Assembly: GCA_016793805.1 (NCBI GenBank)
Contig: JAEUIZ010000040.1
Span: 62,001 to 126,000 of the forward strand
Reading direction: 5' to 3'
Origin: Phycisphaerae bacterium
Lineage (GTDB): Bacteria; Planctomycetota; Phycisphaerae; Phycisphaerales; UBA1924
DNA: 64,000 nt
Made by a program: the position numbers and the translations under genes. This document shows positions 1-9,178 of this stretch, in pieces (position 1 is the first letter of the stretch; each line of letters opens with the position of its first letter). The notes below the pieces were generated by a model that saw only the letters and a list, made by a program, of their open reading frames with translations, was not told the DNA's origin and searched no databases.

Positions 1-816
1 CACGAACGCCTGCAGGAAGGCGACAAACAACTCCAGGAACGTGATCGCGATCGCCCCCGCCACCGAGACGATCGTCACCGGCGCGCCGATCAGCGGGCTC
101 TTGCCCACCAGCATGTCCAGCCCCTGCACCGCGAACATCAGCAGCGTCGCCAGCAGGATGTGGCCCGCCGTCATGTTCGCGAACAGACGCAGCGCCAGCG
201 CCACCGGCTTGATCAGCGTGCCCATGACCTCGATCGGAATCATCAGCGCCCACAGGTACGGCGGTGTCCCCGCCGTCAGGTGCTTGGCATAGCCCCCGAG
301 CCCCAGTTCACGCACGCCCGCGATGTTGATGACCAGCGCGGAGATCAGGGCGAGGATGCCGGTGACAAACAGGTTCTGTGTCGCTGTTCCACCAAACGGC
401 AGCGAGTGCGACGCCTTCCACGAGGGCACGACCAAGTGGATCAGGTCGCCGATCGGGATGAGCCCGAGCAAGTTGTTGATCAGGATGAAGAAGAAGAGCG
501 TCCAGAGGTACGGCAGGAACGCGTTCGTCCGGTGCCCGAGCATGGGCTTGATCGTGTTGTCGCGGAGGTAGATGCAGATGACCTCGAGCATGTGCGCGAG
601 TTTGCCGCGGGCGACGTAGCGCTCGTGCCCGAGCGACTCGTGGCCCGTGGCGATCTTCGAGGCCAGGTACGGGAACGCCAGGAGCATGATCAGGCCCGAG
701 AGCAGCAGGTTGCCGACGTGCCCGGACCACAGCCACCAGCCGTCGGACACGATGAACTTGTGGTTGATGACGTGCTCGACGGGATTGGCGGCGAGAACGA
801 GCGTGGTCAGGGTCAT
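1..816 (-). CDS. atpB: ATP synthase F0 subunit a (partial, C-terminus beyond window)
   Basis: This is the membrane subunit a of the F-type ATP synthase, which forms the two proton half-channels against the c-ring. The translated frame has several membrane spans and the family hallmark ALRLFANMTAGH. Its arginine falls at residue 210, the number of the essential arginine in E. coli subunit a. A further conserved stretch, NNLLGLIP, lies upstream. The ATG overlaps the stop of the upstream atpI-like gene (ATGA). The 3' end is cut off by the window edge, so only the last part of the final helix is missing. The rest of the ATP synthase operon should follow outside the window. Confidence 0.95.
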   Translation of the reverse strand, partial: MTLTTLVLAANPVEHVINHKFIVSDGWWLWSGHVGNLLLSGLIMLLAFPYLASKIATGHESLGHERYVARGKLAHMLEVICIYLRDNTIKPMLGHRTNAFLPYLWTLFFFILINNLLGLIPIGDLIHLVVPSWKASHSLPFGGTATQNLFVTGILALISALVINIAGVRELGLGGYAKHLTAGTPPYLWALMIPIEVMGTLIKPVALALRLFANMTAGHILLATLLMFAVQGLDMLVGKSPLIGAPVTIVSVAGAIAITFLELFVAFLQAFV

Positions 817-1265
817 GCGGCACCTTTGTCGTCGAGCATGGCGGCCCGAACGATGACAACTTCGACGGCCAGAACGGCAAGAAGCCCGGCGAGCACGCAC
901 GCCCAGAAGGGCACACGCGCGGGCGACACGCCGCCCGCGATCGAGGCGGCCGCACCGAGCGCGACGACCATCCGGATCACCTGCGCTGCCAGCACCAGGC
1001 CCGCCCAGCGGAACGCGGATCGCGGCGAGAACGAGGAGAGGAATCCGAGCGATGCCACTAGGCCAGCGGCAACAGCGCCGCAGGCGTACAAGCCCGCGAG
1101 GGATGCGCCCGCGACCGCCAGGCCGACGACCTGCGACACCCCCAGCACCACCGCCAGCACGAGCACGCACCGTGCCGCAAGGCGGATCAAGGGCAGCCGG
1201 ATCGCTCGATCCGCGCGCGGGCCCGCGTGGGTCGGCGCGTGCGTCGAGATCATGGGCGTCGTCAT
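813..1265 (-). CDS. AtpI-like small membrane protein of the ATP synthase operon
   Basis: The 150-residue protein has four hydrophobic segments after a basic N-terminus, the size and layout of AtpI/AtpQ-like proteins that precede atpB in many F-ATPase operons. Those proteins help assemble the c-ring or affect magnesium supply. Sequence identity to AtpI is not obvious, so the call rests mainly on position: it lies directly upstream of atpB and overlaps it by 4 bp. A GGAG five bases before the ATG at 1265 supports this start; a second in-frame ATG lies at 1253. I see no clear promoter in the 165 bp upstream. Confidence 0.7.
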   Translation of the reverse strand: MTTPMISTHAPTHAGPRADRAIRLPLIRLAARCVLVLAVVLGVSQVVGLAVAGASLAGLYACGAVAAGLVASLGFLSSFSPRSAFRWAGLVLAAQVIRMVVALGAAASIAGGVSPARVPFWACVLAGLLAVLAVEVVIVRAAMLDDKGAA

Positions 1266-1430
1266 GGCGGCTCCGTCCGGCGCGGGACACCTTCCCGCTC
1301 AGGGACCGCAAGGATATGGGGCCTCCCGGCACTTGGCCAGTGCGCGCGACACTCGCTTCGACTGGCTGAACAGAAGCCGCGATGCCTCAGTTGCCCCCAG
1401 ACGATCCGAACCCGCGATGGGCCGATCCAC

Positions 1431-2138
1431 TCACTGAAGCGGCCGGATCCAGATGTTCCGGAACTGCACGCTGTGCCCGTGCTCCTGGAGCATCAGCGGC
1501 CCCTTGGCGACCTCGCCCTTGCCGTGGGCCCCGCCCGTGGGGCCGGTGACGCGAACGTGATCGTGGATCAGCACCCCGTTGTGGAAGACGGTGATCACGG
1601 CGTCGGCCGTCTTCCGGTCGCCCTCGAACCGGGGCGCCCGAAAGATGATGTCGTACGTCTGCCAAACCCCCGCCGCCCGGCACACGTTCACCAGCGGGAT
1701 CGCTTGCCCATAGATCGCCCCGCACTGCCCGTCCGGATACGTCTGGCTCTGGTACGAATCGAGAACCTGTACCTCGTAGCGCCCGTGGATGTAGACCCCG
1801 CTGTTCCCCCGGTCCTGGCCCTCGCCCGCGGTCACGGGCGTGGCGAACTCGACGTGGATCTGCGCGTCCCCGAACTCCGCCGTCGTGACGATGTTCCCCT
1901 TGCCCGGAACGGCGACCATCGATCCGCCCAACCGCTTCTCGCAGGCCCATTGCGCAGCCTTGCCGTCGAGCGCTCGCCACCCGTCCAGCGACGCGCCGTC
2001 AAACAGGAAGGTCGCGTCCGCGGGAATCGGCGCGGGGCCAAGGTACGCCCCGGGATCGACAATCGGAGGCGGCACCTTCTCGCCCTTGGTTGCTGGGGGC
2101 TGGATCGCGGCCATCGCGGCGACGAGAACGAGGATCAT
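1431..2138 (-). CDS. Secreted DUF1080 (3-keto-disaccharide hydrolase-like) protein
   Basis: This 235-residue secreted protein is of the DUF1080 family, concanavalin-like beta sandwiches that are abundant in planctomycetes and thought to act on carbohydrates. It opens with a short signal peptide (MILVLVAAMAAIQ). The fold's recognisable pieces follow: LFDGASLDGWRALDG, NSGVYIHGRYEVQVLDSY, and a C-terminal VQFRNIWIRPL typical of the family. Two start codons are close: ATG 2144 has GGGAG touching it, while ATG 2138 has GGGAG six bases upstream, so I chose 2138. It lies between dnaB and atpI on the same strand with no obvious functional link. The substrate is unknown. Confidence 0.85.
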   Translation of the reverse strand: MILVLVAAMAAIQPPATKGEKVPPPIVDPGAYLGPAPIPADATFLFDGASLDGWRALDGKAAQWACEKRLGGSMVAVPGKGNIVTTAEFGDAQIHVEFATPVTAGEGQDRGNSGVYIHGRYEVQVLDSYQSQTYPDGQCGAIYGQAIPLVNVCRAAGVWQTYDIIFRAPRFEGDRKTADAVITVFHNGVLIHDHVRVTGPTGGAHGKGEVAKGPLMLQEHGHSVQFRNIWIRPLQ

Positions 2139-2197
2139 GGTCATCTCCCGCGTGCAGATCGGACGGGCACGCCCGCTTCGGCCTCCCGCTGCGTCGA

Positions 2198-3868
2198 TCA
2201 TATCGGCAGGTCGTCGTCCGCATCGGGACCGCCGCCATCGCGGAAGTTCTCGACTGGCCCCGTTCGACCCCCCGCCGGAAACCCGCCCGGTGACGGGTAG
2301 CCGGACCTCGGTGGGGGTTTCGGCTCCGCGTCGAACGGTGCCGCAAACGGGGACTCGAACGAGTCGTACCCGCCCGATGCCGACGAGTGACTCTTGAACC
2401 GCGTCGTGCGATTGTCCCACGTCAGCCGAACCGTGCCCGTCGGGCCATTGCGCTGCTTGGCAACGATCAACTCCGCGACCCCGATCTTGTCCGGGTTGTT
2501 CGCGGCCCACTCGTCGTTGCCCTGGTGGTAGTAGTCCTCGCGATGGAGCAGCACCACCACGTCGGCGTCCTGCTCGATGGAGCCCGACTCGCGGAGGTCG
2601 CTCATCCGCGGCCGGTTGCCCTCCCGCTGCTCGCTGGCGCGGTTGAGCTGCGACAGGCAGACCACCGGCACGCTCAGTTCTCGCGCCAGCGCCTTGATCC
2701 CGCGGCTGATCGCCGAGACCTCGACCTGCCGGCTCTCGCGGGCCGACCCTGGCGCGGAGAGCAACTGGAGATAGTCGATGAACACCGCCCGCACCCCGTG
2801 CTGCGCGACCATTCGTCGCGCACGCGCCCGCAGCGAGAGCACCGTCAGCCCCGGCGTGTCGTCGATGAACAGCGGCGTCTCGGCCAGCCCCTCGGCGTGC
2901 GTCTGCAGGGACGCCATCTCGATCGCCGAGAGGTGCCCGGTGCGGAGCCGATGCCCGTCGATGTTCGCGAAGGCCGAGAGCAACCGCTGGACGAGCGCCG
3001 CCTTGCTCATCTCCAGCGAGAAGATGCCCACCGGCGCGGGCGGACCCTTGGGCGCGTCGCCCGGGCTGCGACCGCCGCGGGCGATCTGCTCCGCCAGGTT
3101 CAGCGCCAGCGCCGTCTTGCCCATGCTCGGGCGGGCCGCGACGATGATCATCTCGCCCGGCTGCAGCCCCGACAGGATCCGATCGAGGTCGGGATACCCG
3201 GTCGGCAGCCCCGTGAGCCGTCCATCCGCGCTGGCCAGCCGCTCCAGTTCCAGGTCCAGCAGCCGCGCCAGCGATTGCGGGTCGGCCTTCTGGTCCTCCT
3301 GCGCGATCTCGAACACCACCCGCTCGGCCGCGTCGATCACCTCGCGGGCCCCGTCGATCTGCGAGACGTTCAGCGCGTCATAGATGATCTGGTCCGCCGC
3401 GTCGATGAGCCGCCGCAGGCGGGCCTTGTCCGCGACGATGCGGGCATATCGCAGCGCGCCCGCCGCCGAGGGCGTCTCGGCCGCGAGTTTGGTCAGGTAG
3501 TCCGCCCCGCCGACGCGCTCCAACTGGTCGCGCCCGCGCAGCACCTCCTGGATCGCCACGAGGTCCGCTTTCGGGTCCTTGTCATACGTCTCGATGAGCG
3601 CCTGGTAGATCGCCGCGTGCCCCGCGTCGTGGAAGTCATCCGCCGACGACACCACCCCGATCACGTCCGGCGCGACCTCCGGCCCGATGATGAGGGCCCC
3701 CAGCAACGCCATCTCGGCCTCGAGCGAGTACGGCAGCGGCCGCTCGTAGAGTTTCGAGAACGACTCCCTCGCAGCGGGCCGTCGGCCCGATCGCTCCTCG
3801 CGCCGGCCGTTGCCGCCGGTTGCCGACGCTGGGTTGGGTTCGTACTGGCTCATCCAGGCATCATCCAT
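2198..3868 (-). CDS. dnaB: Replicative DNA helicase DnaB
   Basis: This is the hexameric helicase that unwinds DNA at the replication fork and recruits primase. The N-terminal DnaB domain starts at PYSLEAEMALLGALI. The RecA-like ATPase core has the Walker A motif ARPSMGKTALALN, Walker B-like VFIDYLQLL, and the DLRESGSIEQDADVV segment. The C-terminus carries an extra glycine/proline-rich tail of about 50 residues (PPPRSGYPSPGGFPAGG), probably disordered. At 556 residues it is longer than the usual 450-480 because of an N-terminal extension and this tail. The start is uncertain: ATG 3868 follows a GGGGG, and ATG 3853 (MSQYEP) is an alternative. It is divergent from gatB. Confidence 0.95.
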   Translation of the reverse strand: MDDAWMSQYEPNPASATGGNGRREERSGRRPAARESFSKLYERPLPYSLEAEMALLGALIIGPEVAPDVIGVVSSADDFHDAGHAAIYQALIETYDKDPKADLVAIQEVLRGRDQLERVGGADYLTKLAAETPSAAGALRYARIVADKARLRRLIDAADQIIYDALNVSQIDGAREVIDAAERVVFEIAQEDQKADPQSLARLLDLELERLASADGRLTGLPTGYPDLDRILSGLQPGEMIIVAARPSMGKTALALNLAEQIARGGRSPGDAPKGPPAPVGIFSLEMSKAALVQRLLSAFANIDGHRLRTGHLSAIEMASLQTHAEGLAETPLFIDDTPGLTVLSLRARARRMVAQHGVRAVFIDYLQLLSAPGSARESRQVEVSAISRGIKALARELSVPVVCLSQLNRASEQREGNRPRMSDLRESGSIEQDADVVVLLHREDYYHQGNDEWAANNPDKIGVAELIVAKQRNGPTGTVRLTWDNRTTRFKSHSSASGGYDSFESPFAAPFDAEPKPPPRSGYPSPGGFPAGGRTGPVENFRDGGGPDADDDLPI

Positions 3869-4004
3869 GAACCCCCGACTCGCGGCCGCCCGCCGCCAGG
3901 TTGTCAACAGGGTACTCAGGTGCCGCAACGCCCGGACCGACTCGCTTCCGCCGCCCGTTCGCCGACCCTCGCCACGCGGGCAACGGGTACCATGCCCCGC
4001 ACGC

Positions 4005-5561
4005 ATGGCACGGATCGTCTCAACGCGGCTCACCATCGGGATGGAGGTCCACGTCGAACTGTCCACGCGCTCCAAGATGTTCTCGCGCGCTCCCAACCCC
4101 GCCTGCCGCGAGTTCGACGCCTCTCCGCCCAACTCCCTCATCGACCCCACCGTCCTTGGGCTGCCGGGCGCGCTCCCCGTGATGAACCGCTCGGCCGTCG
4201 AACTCTCGATCCTCGTCGGGCTCGCGCTCGGGTGCCGAATCGCCGACGCCGCCGTCTGGGACCGCAAGGGCTACTTCTATCCCGACCTCCCCAAGGGCTA
4301 CCAGATCAGCCAGTACGCCCTCCCCCTCTGCGGCCAGGGCCGCCTGGACGTGCCCGCCCTCGACGACCGCGGGCGCGTGGACCTTGACGCGCCCACCCAC
4401 ACCGTCCGCATTCGTCGCGCCCACCTCGAGGAAGACGCCGGCAAACTCCTCCACGAGGCCCCGGGCGGCGGGCCCATCGACGGCTCGATCATTGACCTCA
4501 ACCGCGCCGGCACACCGCTCCTCGAGATCGTCACCGAGCCCGACTTCACCACCGCCGAACAGGCCGTCTCCTTCGCCCGGATGCTCCGGGACATCTGCCG
4601 ATTCGTCGGCGCCACCGAGGGCGTGATGCAGAAGGGCCACATGCGCTTCGAGCCCAACATCAACTCGGTCCTCACGCTCGACGACGGCCGCGAGGTCGCC
4701 ACGCCCATCGTCGAGATCAAGAACCTCAACTCGTTCAAGTCCCTCCGCGGCGCCATCGAGCACGAGGCCGCCGCCCAGCCCGCACGCTGGGAAGCCGACG
4801 GCCTCACCCTCGCGCCCGGCACCAAACGCACCCTCGGCTGGGACGACGCTCGCGGCATCACCCTCCCGCAGCGAGAAAAAGAGGAAGCCCACGACTACCG
4901 CTACTTCCCTGACCCCGACCTCCCGCCCGTCGTCATCGACGCCGCCTGGCGCGAGGCGATCGCCGCCCGCCTGCCGGAACTCCCCCTCTCGCGCCACCGC
5001 CGATACGTGACCTCGCTCGGCCTGTCCGCTCAAGAAGCCGCCGCACTCTCCGAGGAACGCGCAACCTCAGACCTCTTCGAGGAGGCGATGGCCGCCGCGA
5101 TCGCCTCGGGACTCGCCCAGGACCGCGCCGCTCGCGCCACCGCGAACGTGCTCCTCCAGAGCGGGCTCAAACGCGCCAACGAGCGCGGGATCGCGGTCCA
5201 CGACCTCGGCCTGCATCCCGCCGAGATCGCCGAACTCGGCTCGCTCCGCGAGCGCGGCTTGCTCGGCTCCAATGCCGCCGACGAACTCTTCGGGCTCCTC
5301 GCCGACCGCCCGTGCGCGAGCGGGCCACGCTCCGTCGAGTCCCTCGCCCGCGAGCGCAGCCTGCTCACGCTCCGCGACGACGCGGCCCTGGACGCCTGGT
5401 GCCGCGCCGCCATCGCCGCCCATCCCAAGGCCGCCGACGACGTCCGCGCCGGAAAGCCGGCGGCGATCGGTCGGCTCGTGGGAGAGGCGATGAAGGCCAG
5501 CGCGGGACGGGGCGACGCCGCCGCCATCCGTCAGCGCTTGGCCTCGCTGCTCTCGGGTTGA
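4005..5561 (+). CDS. gatB: Asp-tRNA(Asn)/Glu-tRNA(Gln) amidotransferase subunit B
   Basis: GatB is the tRNA-binding and kinase-like subunit of the GatCAB amidotransferase, which converts misacylated Glu-tRNA(Gln) or Asp-tRNA(Asn) to the amide form. The N-terminal hallmark TIGMEVHVEL, the LPGALPVMN stretch, DRKGYFYPDLPKGYQISQ and the YRYFPDPDLPP motif are all present. The C-terminal third is the helical YqeY/GatB domain. It has 518 residues, normal for the family. ATG 4005 is chosen because the conserved N-terminus begins there; the upstream in-frame extension is not family-like. gatA and gatC are not beside it. Its last 31 bp overlap the end of nrdR on the opposite strand. Confidence 0.96.
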   Translation: MARIVSTRLTIGMEVHVELSTRSKMFSRAPNPACREFDASPPNSLIDPTVLGLPGALPVMNRSAVELSILVGLALGCRIADAAVWDRKGYFYPDLPKGYQISQYALPLCGQGRLDVPALDDRGRVDLDAPTHTVRIRRAHLEEDAGKLLHEAPGGGPIDGSIIDLNRAGTPLLEIVTEPDFTTAEQAVSFARMLRDICRFVGATEGVMQKGHMRFEPNINSVLTLDDGREVATPIVEIKNLNSFKSLRGAIEHEAAAQPARWEADGLTLAPGTKRTLGWDDARGITLPQREKEEAHDYRYFPDPDLPPVVIDAAWREAIAARLPELPLSRHRRYVTSLGLSAQEAAALSEERATSDLFEEAMAAAIASGLAQDRAARATANVLLQSGLKRANERGIAVHDLGLHPAEIAELGSLRERGLLGSNAADELFGLLADRPCASGPRSVESLARERSLLTLRDDAALDAWCRAAIAAHPKAADDVRAGKPAAIGRLVGEAMKASAGRGDAAAIRQRLASLLSG

Positions 5562-6055
5562 GGCCGCTCGAACAGCGATCGCTGCGACTTCACGTCCCTC
5601 GGCCGCTCGTTGAGTTGGTGGATCTCCGCCAGCAACTCCCCCGCAGACCCCAGTTTCAGGTACTCGCTCGCGAAACGGATATACGCCACCTCGTCCAGAT
5701 CACGCAGCCGCCGCATCACGCGCTCCCCGATCACCCGGCTCTCGACCTCGCGATCAAACTCGCGGTGCAACTCCTCCTCCACCTCGTCCACCAGCCGTGC
5801 CTTGGACTCCTCCGTGATCCGCCGCTTCCCGCACGCGATCTGCACGCCCTTGAGGATGTTCTCGCGGTTGAACGGCACGTGCGTCCCGTCCCGCTTGATC
5901 ACCACCAGCCGCGCCGTCTGCTCGACGCGCTCATACGTCGTGAACCGCCGGTCGCATCCAAGGCACTGCCGACGCCGACGGATCACCGAACCGCCCTCGC
6001 TCGAACGCGAGTCGATCACCTTGTCGTCGTTGACGCCGCAGTACGGGCAAATCAC
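5531..6055 (-). CDS. nrdR: Transcriptional repressor NrdR
   Basis: NrdR represses ribonucleotide reductase genes in response to dATP/ATP. It has an N-terminal zinc ribbon with cysteines at 3, 6, 31 and 34 (CPYC and CLGC), then an ATP-cone domain (RLVVIKRDGTHVPFNRENI). The start is taken as GTG 6055, because the family begins Met-x-Cys-Pro-x-Cys; the in-frame extension upstream is unlike NrdR. The 174-residue length is slightly longer than usual because of a charged C-terminal tail. No nrdA/B genes lie in the window. The final 31 bp overlap gatB tail to tail. Confidence 0.95.
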   Translation of the reverse strand: MICPYCGVNDDKVIDSRSSEGGSVIRRRRQCLGCDRRFTTYERVEQTARLVVIKRDGTHVPFNRENILKGVQIACGKRRITEESKARLVDEVEEELHREFDREVESRVIGERVMRRLRDLDEVAYIRFASEYLKLGSAGELLAEIHQLNERPRDVKSQRSLFERPQPESSEAKR

Positions 6056-6127
6056 GGCCAAGTCCCGGTGGTGAAAGGGAGCACGAACGAGCCGGCAGCA
6101 TACCGCCAACGCCCGCCCCGGGCCAGC

Positions 6128-7345
6128 CTACGCCGCCAGCAGCCCCAGCAGCCCGTCGAAGTTCCTCACCTCGTCCCGGGTCGCTTCCTCCAGCCCGAGC
6201 GCGGCCAGGATCACGCTCGCCGGCTCCGAGCCGATCCGGAACGAGTGCGCAAACAGCCGCCGCCCCGACCCGTCACGGACGTACGCGACGACCGTGCCCT
6301 CGCTCTCTCGCTCCACCTCGACCACCTGCCCACCGATCTCGACCGCCGCCGGGGTCGCCGCCGTCTCTCGGCGGATGTCCGAGGCCATCGAGTTGTCCAT
6401 CGCCTCCACCAGTTGCCGCTGCACCTGGTCGCCCAGTTTGTCCAGGTCGCGGATCGAGTCCGCCACGTCCCGGAATACCTCCTGCAGCGCCGTGCACTCC
6501 GCACGCGAACGCTGCACCACCGCCCGCAGATCGTCCGACGACAACTTCAGCGTGCGGCTGGCCATCGTCGGGAGCGGCGTCGTCTCGTCCGGGAGTTGCT
6601 CCGCGTTCAGTTCGACCGCGCCCACGTAGTACGAGATCCGATGCACCCATTGCAGAGGCCCGGGCGTGCCCCCGTCGCCCGGCGCGCTATGGTGCCACTC
6701 GATCGGCTTGGCCAGCACGTCGGGCAACTTCCACCGCCGCGCCATCGCCGCCGCCACGTCCACGTGCGTCAGCCGCAGCGTCTCGTACTCCGCCCGGAAG
6801 TGCCGCGTCGGCCCCAGCCTCTGGTCGATGATCGCCGTCGCCTCAGCCCCGACGAAACGCTCCACCAGCGGAACCCCGGAATCCAGCATGAGCCCGGCCA
6901 CGAACGCCTCGGGCGCCTGCGCCGGGCACAGCCGCCGCGCGATCTCCCCCGCCAGGCACGCGCGATACACGCCCTCGCCCCAGATCCGCCGCGAGAGCGC
7001 CGCACGAGGGTCCCCTACCGCCGCTCGACTCAAATAGAACCCCAGCGACAACGCCTTCAGCCGCTCGATCCCCAGCAGCACGCACGCACGCTCCAGGTTC
7101 GACACCGGCTGGCGCTGCGCGAAAAACGCCGAGTTCGCCATCCGCAAAAGGCGCCCGGAGAGCGCCGCGTCCATCTTGATCACCGCCGCAAAGTCGCGAA
7201 GCCCGGACTTCGGGTCCGACACGAGTTTCACAACCCGCGCCGCCACCTCCGGCTGCGTGTCCATCCCCACGCCCGACAGTTTCTGCTCGAGCCCCGCCCG
7301 CAGTTCCTCCACCTCCGCCGATGACAGGTCCTTGCGGGGCTTCAT
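6128..7345 (-). CDS. HDOD domain protein
   Basis: The protein (405 residues) carries an HDOD domain, a catalytically modified HD fold found in bacterial signalling proteins. Recognisable parts are the N-terminal helical segment with VVKLVSDPKSGLRDFAAVI, the DAALSGRLLRMANSAFF motif, and the later LLGIERLKALSLG. The histidine-aspartate pair of true HD phosphohydrolases is not evident at the usual place, as expected for HDOD. The C-terminal 120 residues are a less conserved alpha/beta tail. The start is uncertain: ATG 7345 is preferred, and an in-frame GTG lies at 7360. It may take part in a regulatory pathway, but the neighbours give no clue. Confidence 0.85.
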   Translation of the reverse strand: MKPRKDLSSAEVEELRAGLEQKLSGVGMDTQPEVAARVVKLVSDPKSGLRDFAAVIKMDAALSGRLLRMANSAFFAQRQPVSNLERACVLLGIERLKALSLGFYLSRAAVGDPRAALSRRIWGEGVYRACLAGEIARRLCPAQAPEAFVAGLMLDSGVPLVERFVGAEATAIIDQRLGPTRHFRAEYETLRLTHVDVAAAMARRWKLPDVLAKPIEWHHSAPGDGGTPGPLQWVHRISYYVGAVELNAEQLPDETTPLPTMASRTLKLSSDDLRAVVQRSRAECTALQEVFRDVADSIRDLDKLGDQVQRQLVEAMDNSMASDIRRETAATPAAVEIGGQVVEVERESEGTVVAYVRDGSGRRLFAHSFRIGSEPASVILAALGLEEATRDEVRNFDGLLGLLAA

Positions 7346-7381
7346 GAACGGCTCGGGCACCCGGGTGCTAAGGCGGAATCC

Positions 7382-7449
7382 CCAAGGCCCGCGGCCTTGG
7401 CGTAGGAAGACTCGCCCTTACCCCTTCTTTCGACCCCCCAGGCCGGGGG
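7382..7449 (-). terminator. Two hairpins downstream of pdxH
   Basis: The gap between pdxH and the HDOD gene contains a perfect 8-bp stem with a 3-base loop at 7382-7400 (CCAAGGCC/GGCCTTGG) and a 5-bp C/G stem at 7435-7449. Both lie just after the pdxH stop on the minus strand. Neither has a clear U-tract, so this is only a candidate terminator or transcript-end structure. Confidence 0.35.
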
Positions 7450-7471
7450 CTTCAGTGCTCCGTCCCGAAAC

Positions 7472-8161
7472 TCACGGCTGAAGCCGCGTCGCGGCCCACA
7501 TGCCGCCCACAAACGTCCGGTCCGCTCCCGGCGTCAGTCGTCGCTCCCAGCACGCACGATCGTGGAGTCGCCCGTTCCCAGCGACCCATAACTCCACCCG
7601 TTCCGCGTAGATCCGATAACCACCCCAGTGCGGCGGACGGGGGATCGCCGCGGCACCCGACAGAACCTCCGCGACGCCGAACCGAGCCACGGCTTCGGCG
7701 ACCTTCTGCTCCAACGCTGCACGCGACTCGATCGGCTCGCTCTGGTCGCTCGCCCACGCGCCGACGCGGCGCTCGATGGGGCGGGTCTGGAAATACGCGT
7801 CGCTCTCGGACGCGGGCGCGCGCACAACCGGGCCCTCGACGCGCGCCTGGAGGTCCAGCGCGTCCCAGTGGAACACGACCGCCGCACGCGGGTTGGCCTC
7901 CAGGGCGCGACCCTTGCGGCTGCGGTAGTTGGTGTGGAAGACGAGGTACCCGGCGTTGGGCTCGATGGCCTTGCAGAGCACGATCCGGGCCGAGGGCCGG
8001 CCGTCAGGGTCCACGGTCGCGAGGGTCATGGCGTTCGGGTTGGGCTGCACGGCCCGCTCGTGGGCCTCGGTGAACCACGCTAGGAGCAGGGGCATGGGGT
8101 CGGCGGGGAGCGGGTCTGGGAGGGTGCGCTCGCCGGAGGTTGACATGTCGAGGATCGCCAT
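7472..8161 (-). CDS. pdxH: Pyridoxamine 5'-phosphate oxidase
   Basis: PdxH is an FMN enzyme that oxidises pyridoxamine or pyridoxine 5'-phosphate to pyridoxal 5'-phosphate, the last step of vitamin B6 synthesis and salvage. The sequence has AMTLATVDPDGRPSARIVL, the FHTNYRSRKGRALEANPRA FMN-binding stretch, VRAPASESDAYFQTRP, and the C-terminal WGGYRIYAERVELW and ERRLTPG. The usual C-terminal Arg-Leu-x-Pro is present as RLQP. Its 229 residues match the family. The start is taken at ATG 8161; ATG 8146 is possible. It follows the APH-like gene by nine bases, suggesting one transcript running from the HAD gene at 10957. Confidence 0.93.
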   Translation of the reverse strand: MAILDMSTSGERTLPDPLPADPMPLLLAWFTEAHERAVQPNPNAMTLATVDPDGRPSARIVLCKAIEPNAGYLVFHTNYRSRKGRALEANPRAAVVFHWDALDLQARVEGPVVRAPASESDAYFQTRPIERRVGAWASDQSEPIESRAALEQKVAEAVARFGVAEVLSGAAAIPRPPHWGGYRIYAERVELWVAGNGRLHDRACWERRLTPGADRTFVGGMWAATRLQP

Positions 8162-8170
8162 TGGCAAAGG

Positions 8171-9178
8171 CTAGTGCGCGAACTGCGGGAGGATCCGCTC
8201 GATGGTTTCGAGAGCGGCGTGGAGGTACTTGGGGCTGCTCTCGCCTCCTCCGGCGATCATGTTCACCGGGGCGATCGAGGCCATGAGGAGCCGACGGAGG
8301 TTGGCGACCGCCCCGTAGTCGCCGTCGGTGGGAAGGCCCATCTCGCGGCGGTGGCGGGCGAGGACCGAGACGGTGTGGAGCCCGAACAACTGGTCCATGT
8401 GCCCCCAGAACTGGCGTTCGAGATAGACGGCGTCCTCGACCCAGTGACCGGCGTGGACGAGGGCGAGGTCGATCAGGACGCAGGGCGCACGCGCCGGAGA
8501 CGTGGCGTCGCCGGGTGTGGGCCCGCTGGCGGGCATTCGGCGCATGGCGTTGCCGGGATGAAGGTCCCCGTGGCACCAGGCGTTGATGGGGCGCGCCTGC
8601 CAGCGCTGCACGAGCCGGGGGAGGGCACGCTGGACCTTTTTGACGGCCTCGTTCCAGTGCTGGGCCTCGGGCAAGGCCGACTCGCGGGCCAGGTCGCGGG
8701 CACGTTGGATGAGGCGGTCCCAATCCAGCGGCGGGGGCGGGGCGGTCGGCGAGGCGACCTGGGCGGCGCGGCCCTGGAAGGCGGCGGCGGCTTGCAGGAG
8801 GTCATCCGCGGAGTCGTGGGTCCACTCATGGGTGAGCGTGTGCCCGTCGAGCCGCTCGACCACGAGCCATGCGAGGTCGTACCCGCCGAGGCGATCGTCG
8901 CCGGCGAGGACCCGCGGCGTCGGCGCGTGGCGATCGCTCCCATCACCCAGCGAGCGCGTCCAGCGGAACTCGGTGGGCCCGACGGGGACCTTCACGATGA
9001 CGGGGATCGGTCCGTCGTCGGCGTGCCAGGTGGCGAAGGCGGTCGCGGACCCGCCGCGTTGCCAGGTGGATCGGAACCAGGAGGCGCCGGTGAGCCGCCC
9101 GCCGCAGTGCTGGACGAGGATCGGTCCGAGGGTGGCGGCCAGTTCGGATGAGTCGACAGCGTGCGAGGGATCGTTCAT
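8171..9178 (-). CDS. Aminoglycoside phosphotransferase (APH)-like kinase
   Basis: This 335-residue protein has the APH/choline kinase fold. The catalytic loop WCHGDLHPGNAM and the metal-binding VLIDLALVHAGHWVEDAVYL are clear. In the latter the DFG-like position reads IDLAL, where most kinases of the family have D-[FW]-[ED], so the second metal site may be altered. The N-lobe contains PVIVKVPVG, with the ATP-binding lysine. The substrate is unknown; it could be a sugar, an amino alcohol or a small metabolite, and resistance should not be assumed. It overlaps rsmA by 4 bp (ATGA), so the two are co-translated. Confidence 0.8.
   Translation of the reverse strand: MNDPSHAVDSSELAATLGPILVQHCGGRLTGASWFRSTWQRGGSATAFATWHADDGPIPVIVKVPVGPTEFRWTRSLGDGSDRHAPTPRVLAGDDRLGGYDLAWLVVERLDGHTLTHEWTHDSADDLLQAAAAFQGRAAQVASPTAPPPPLDWDRLIQRARDLARESALPEAQHWNEAVKKVQRALPRLVQRWQARPINAWCHGDLHPGNAMRRMPASGPTPGDATSPARAPCVLIDLALVHAGHWVEDAVYLERQFWGHMDQLFGLHTVSVLARHRREMGLPTDGDYGAVANLRRLLMASIAPVNMIAGGGESSPKYLHAALETIERILPQFAH

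Noticed and set aside
2387-4387. Long open frame on the plus strand through dnaB
   Set aside because: It is an Arg/Pro-rich shadow of dnaB caused by high GC; the minus strand has all the DnaB motifs.
5312-7324. 670-codon plus-strand frame across nrdR and the HDOD gene
   Set aside because: The translation is low-complexity Arg/His/Pro-rich and opposes two well-recognised genes.
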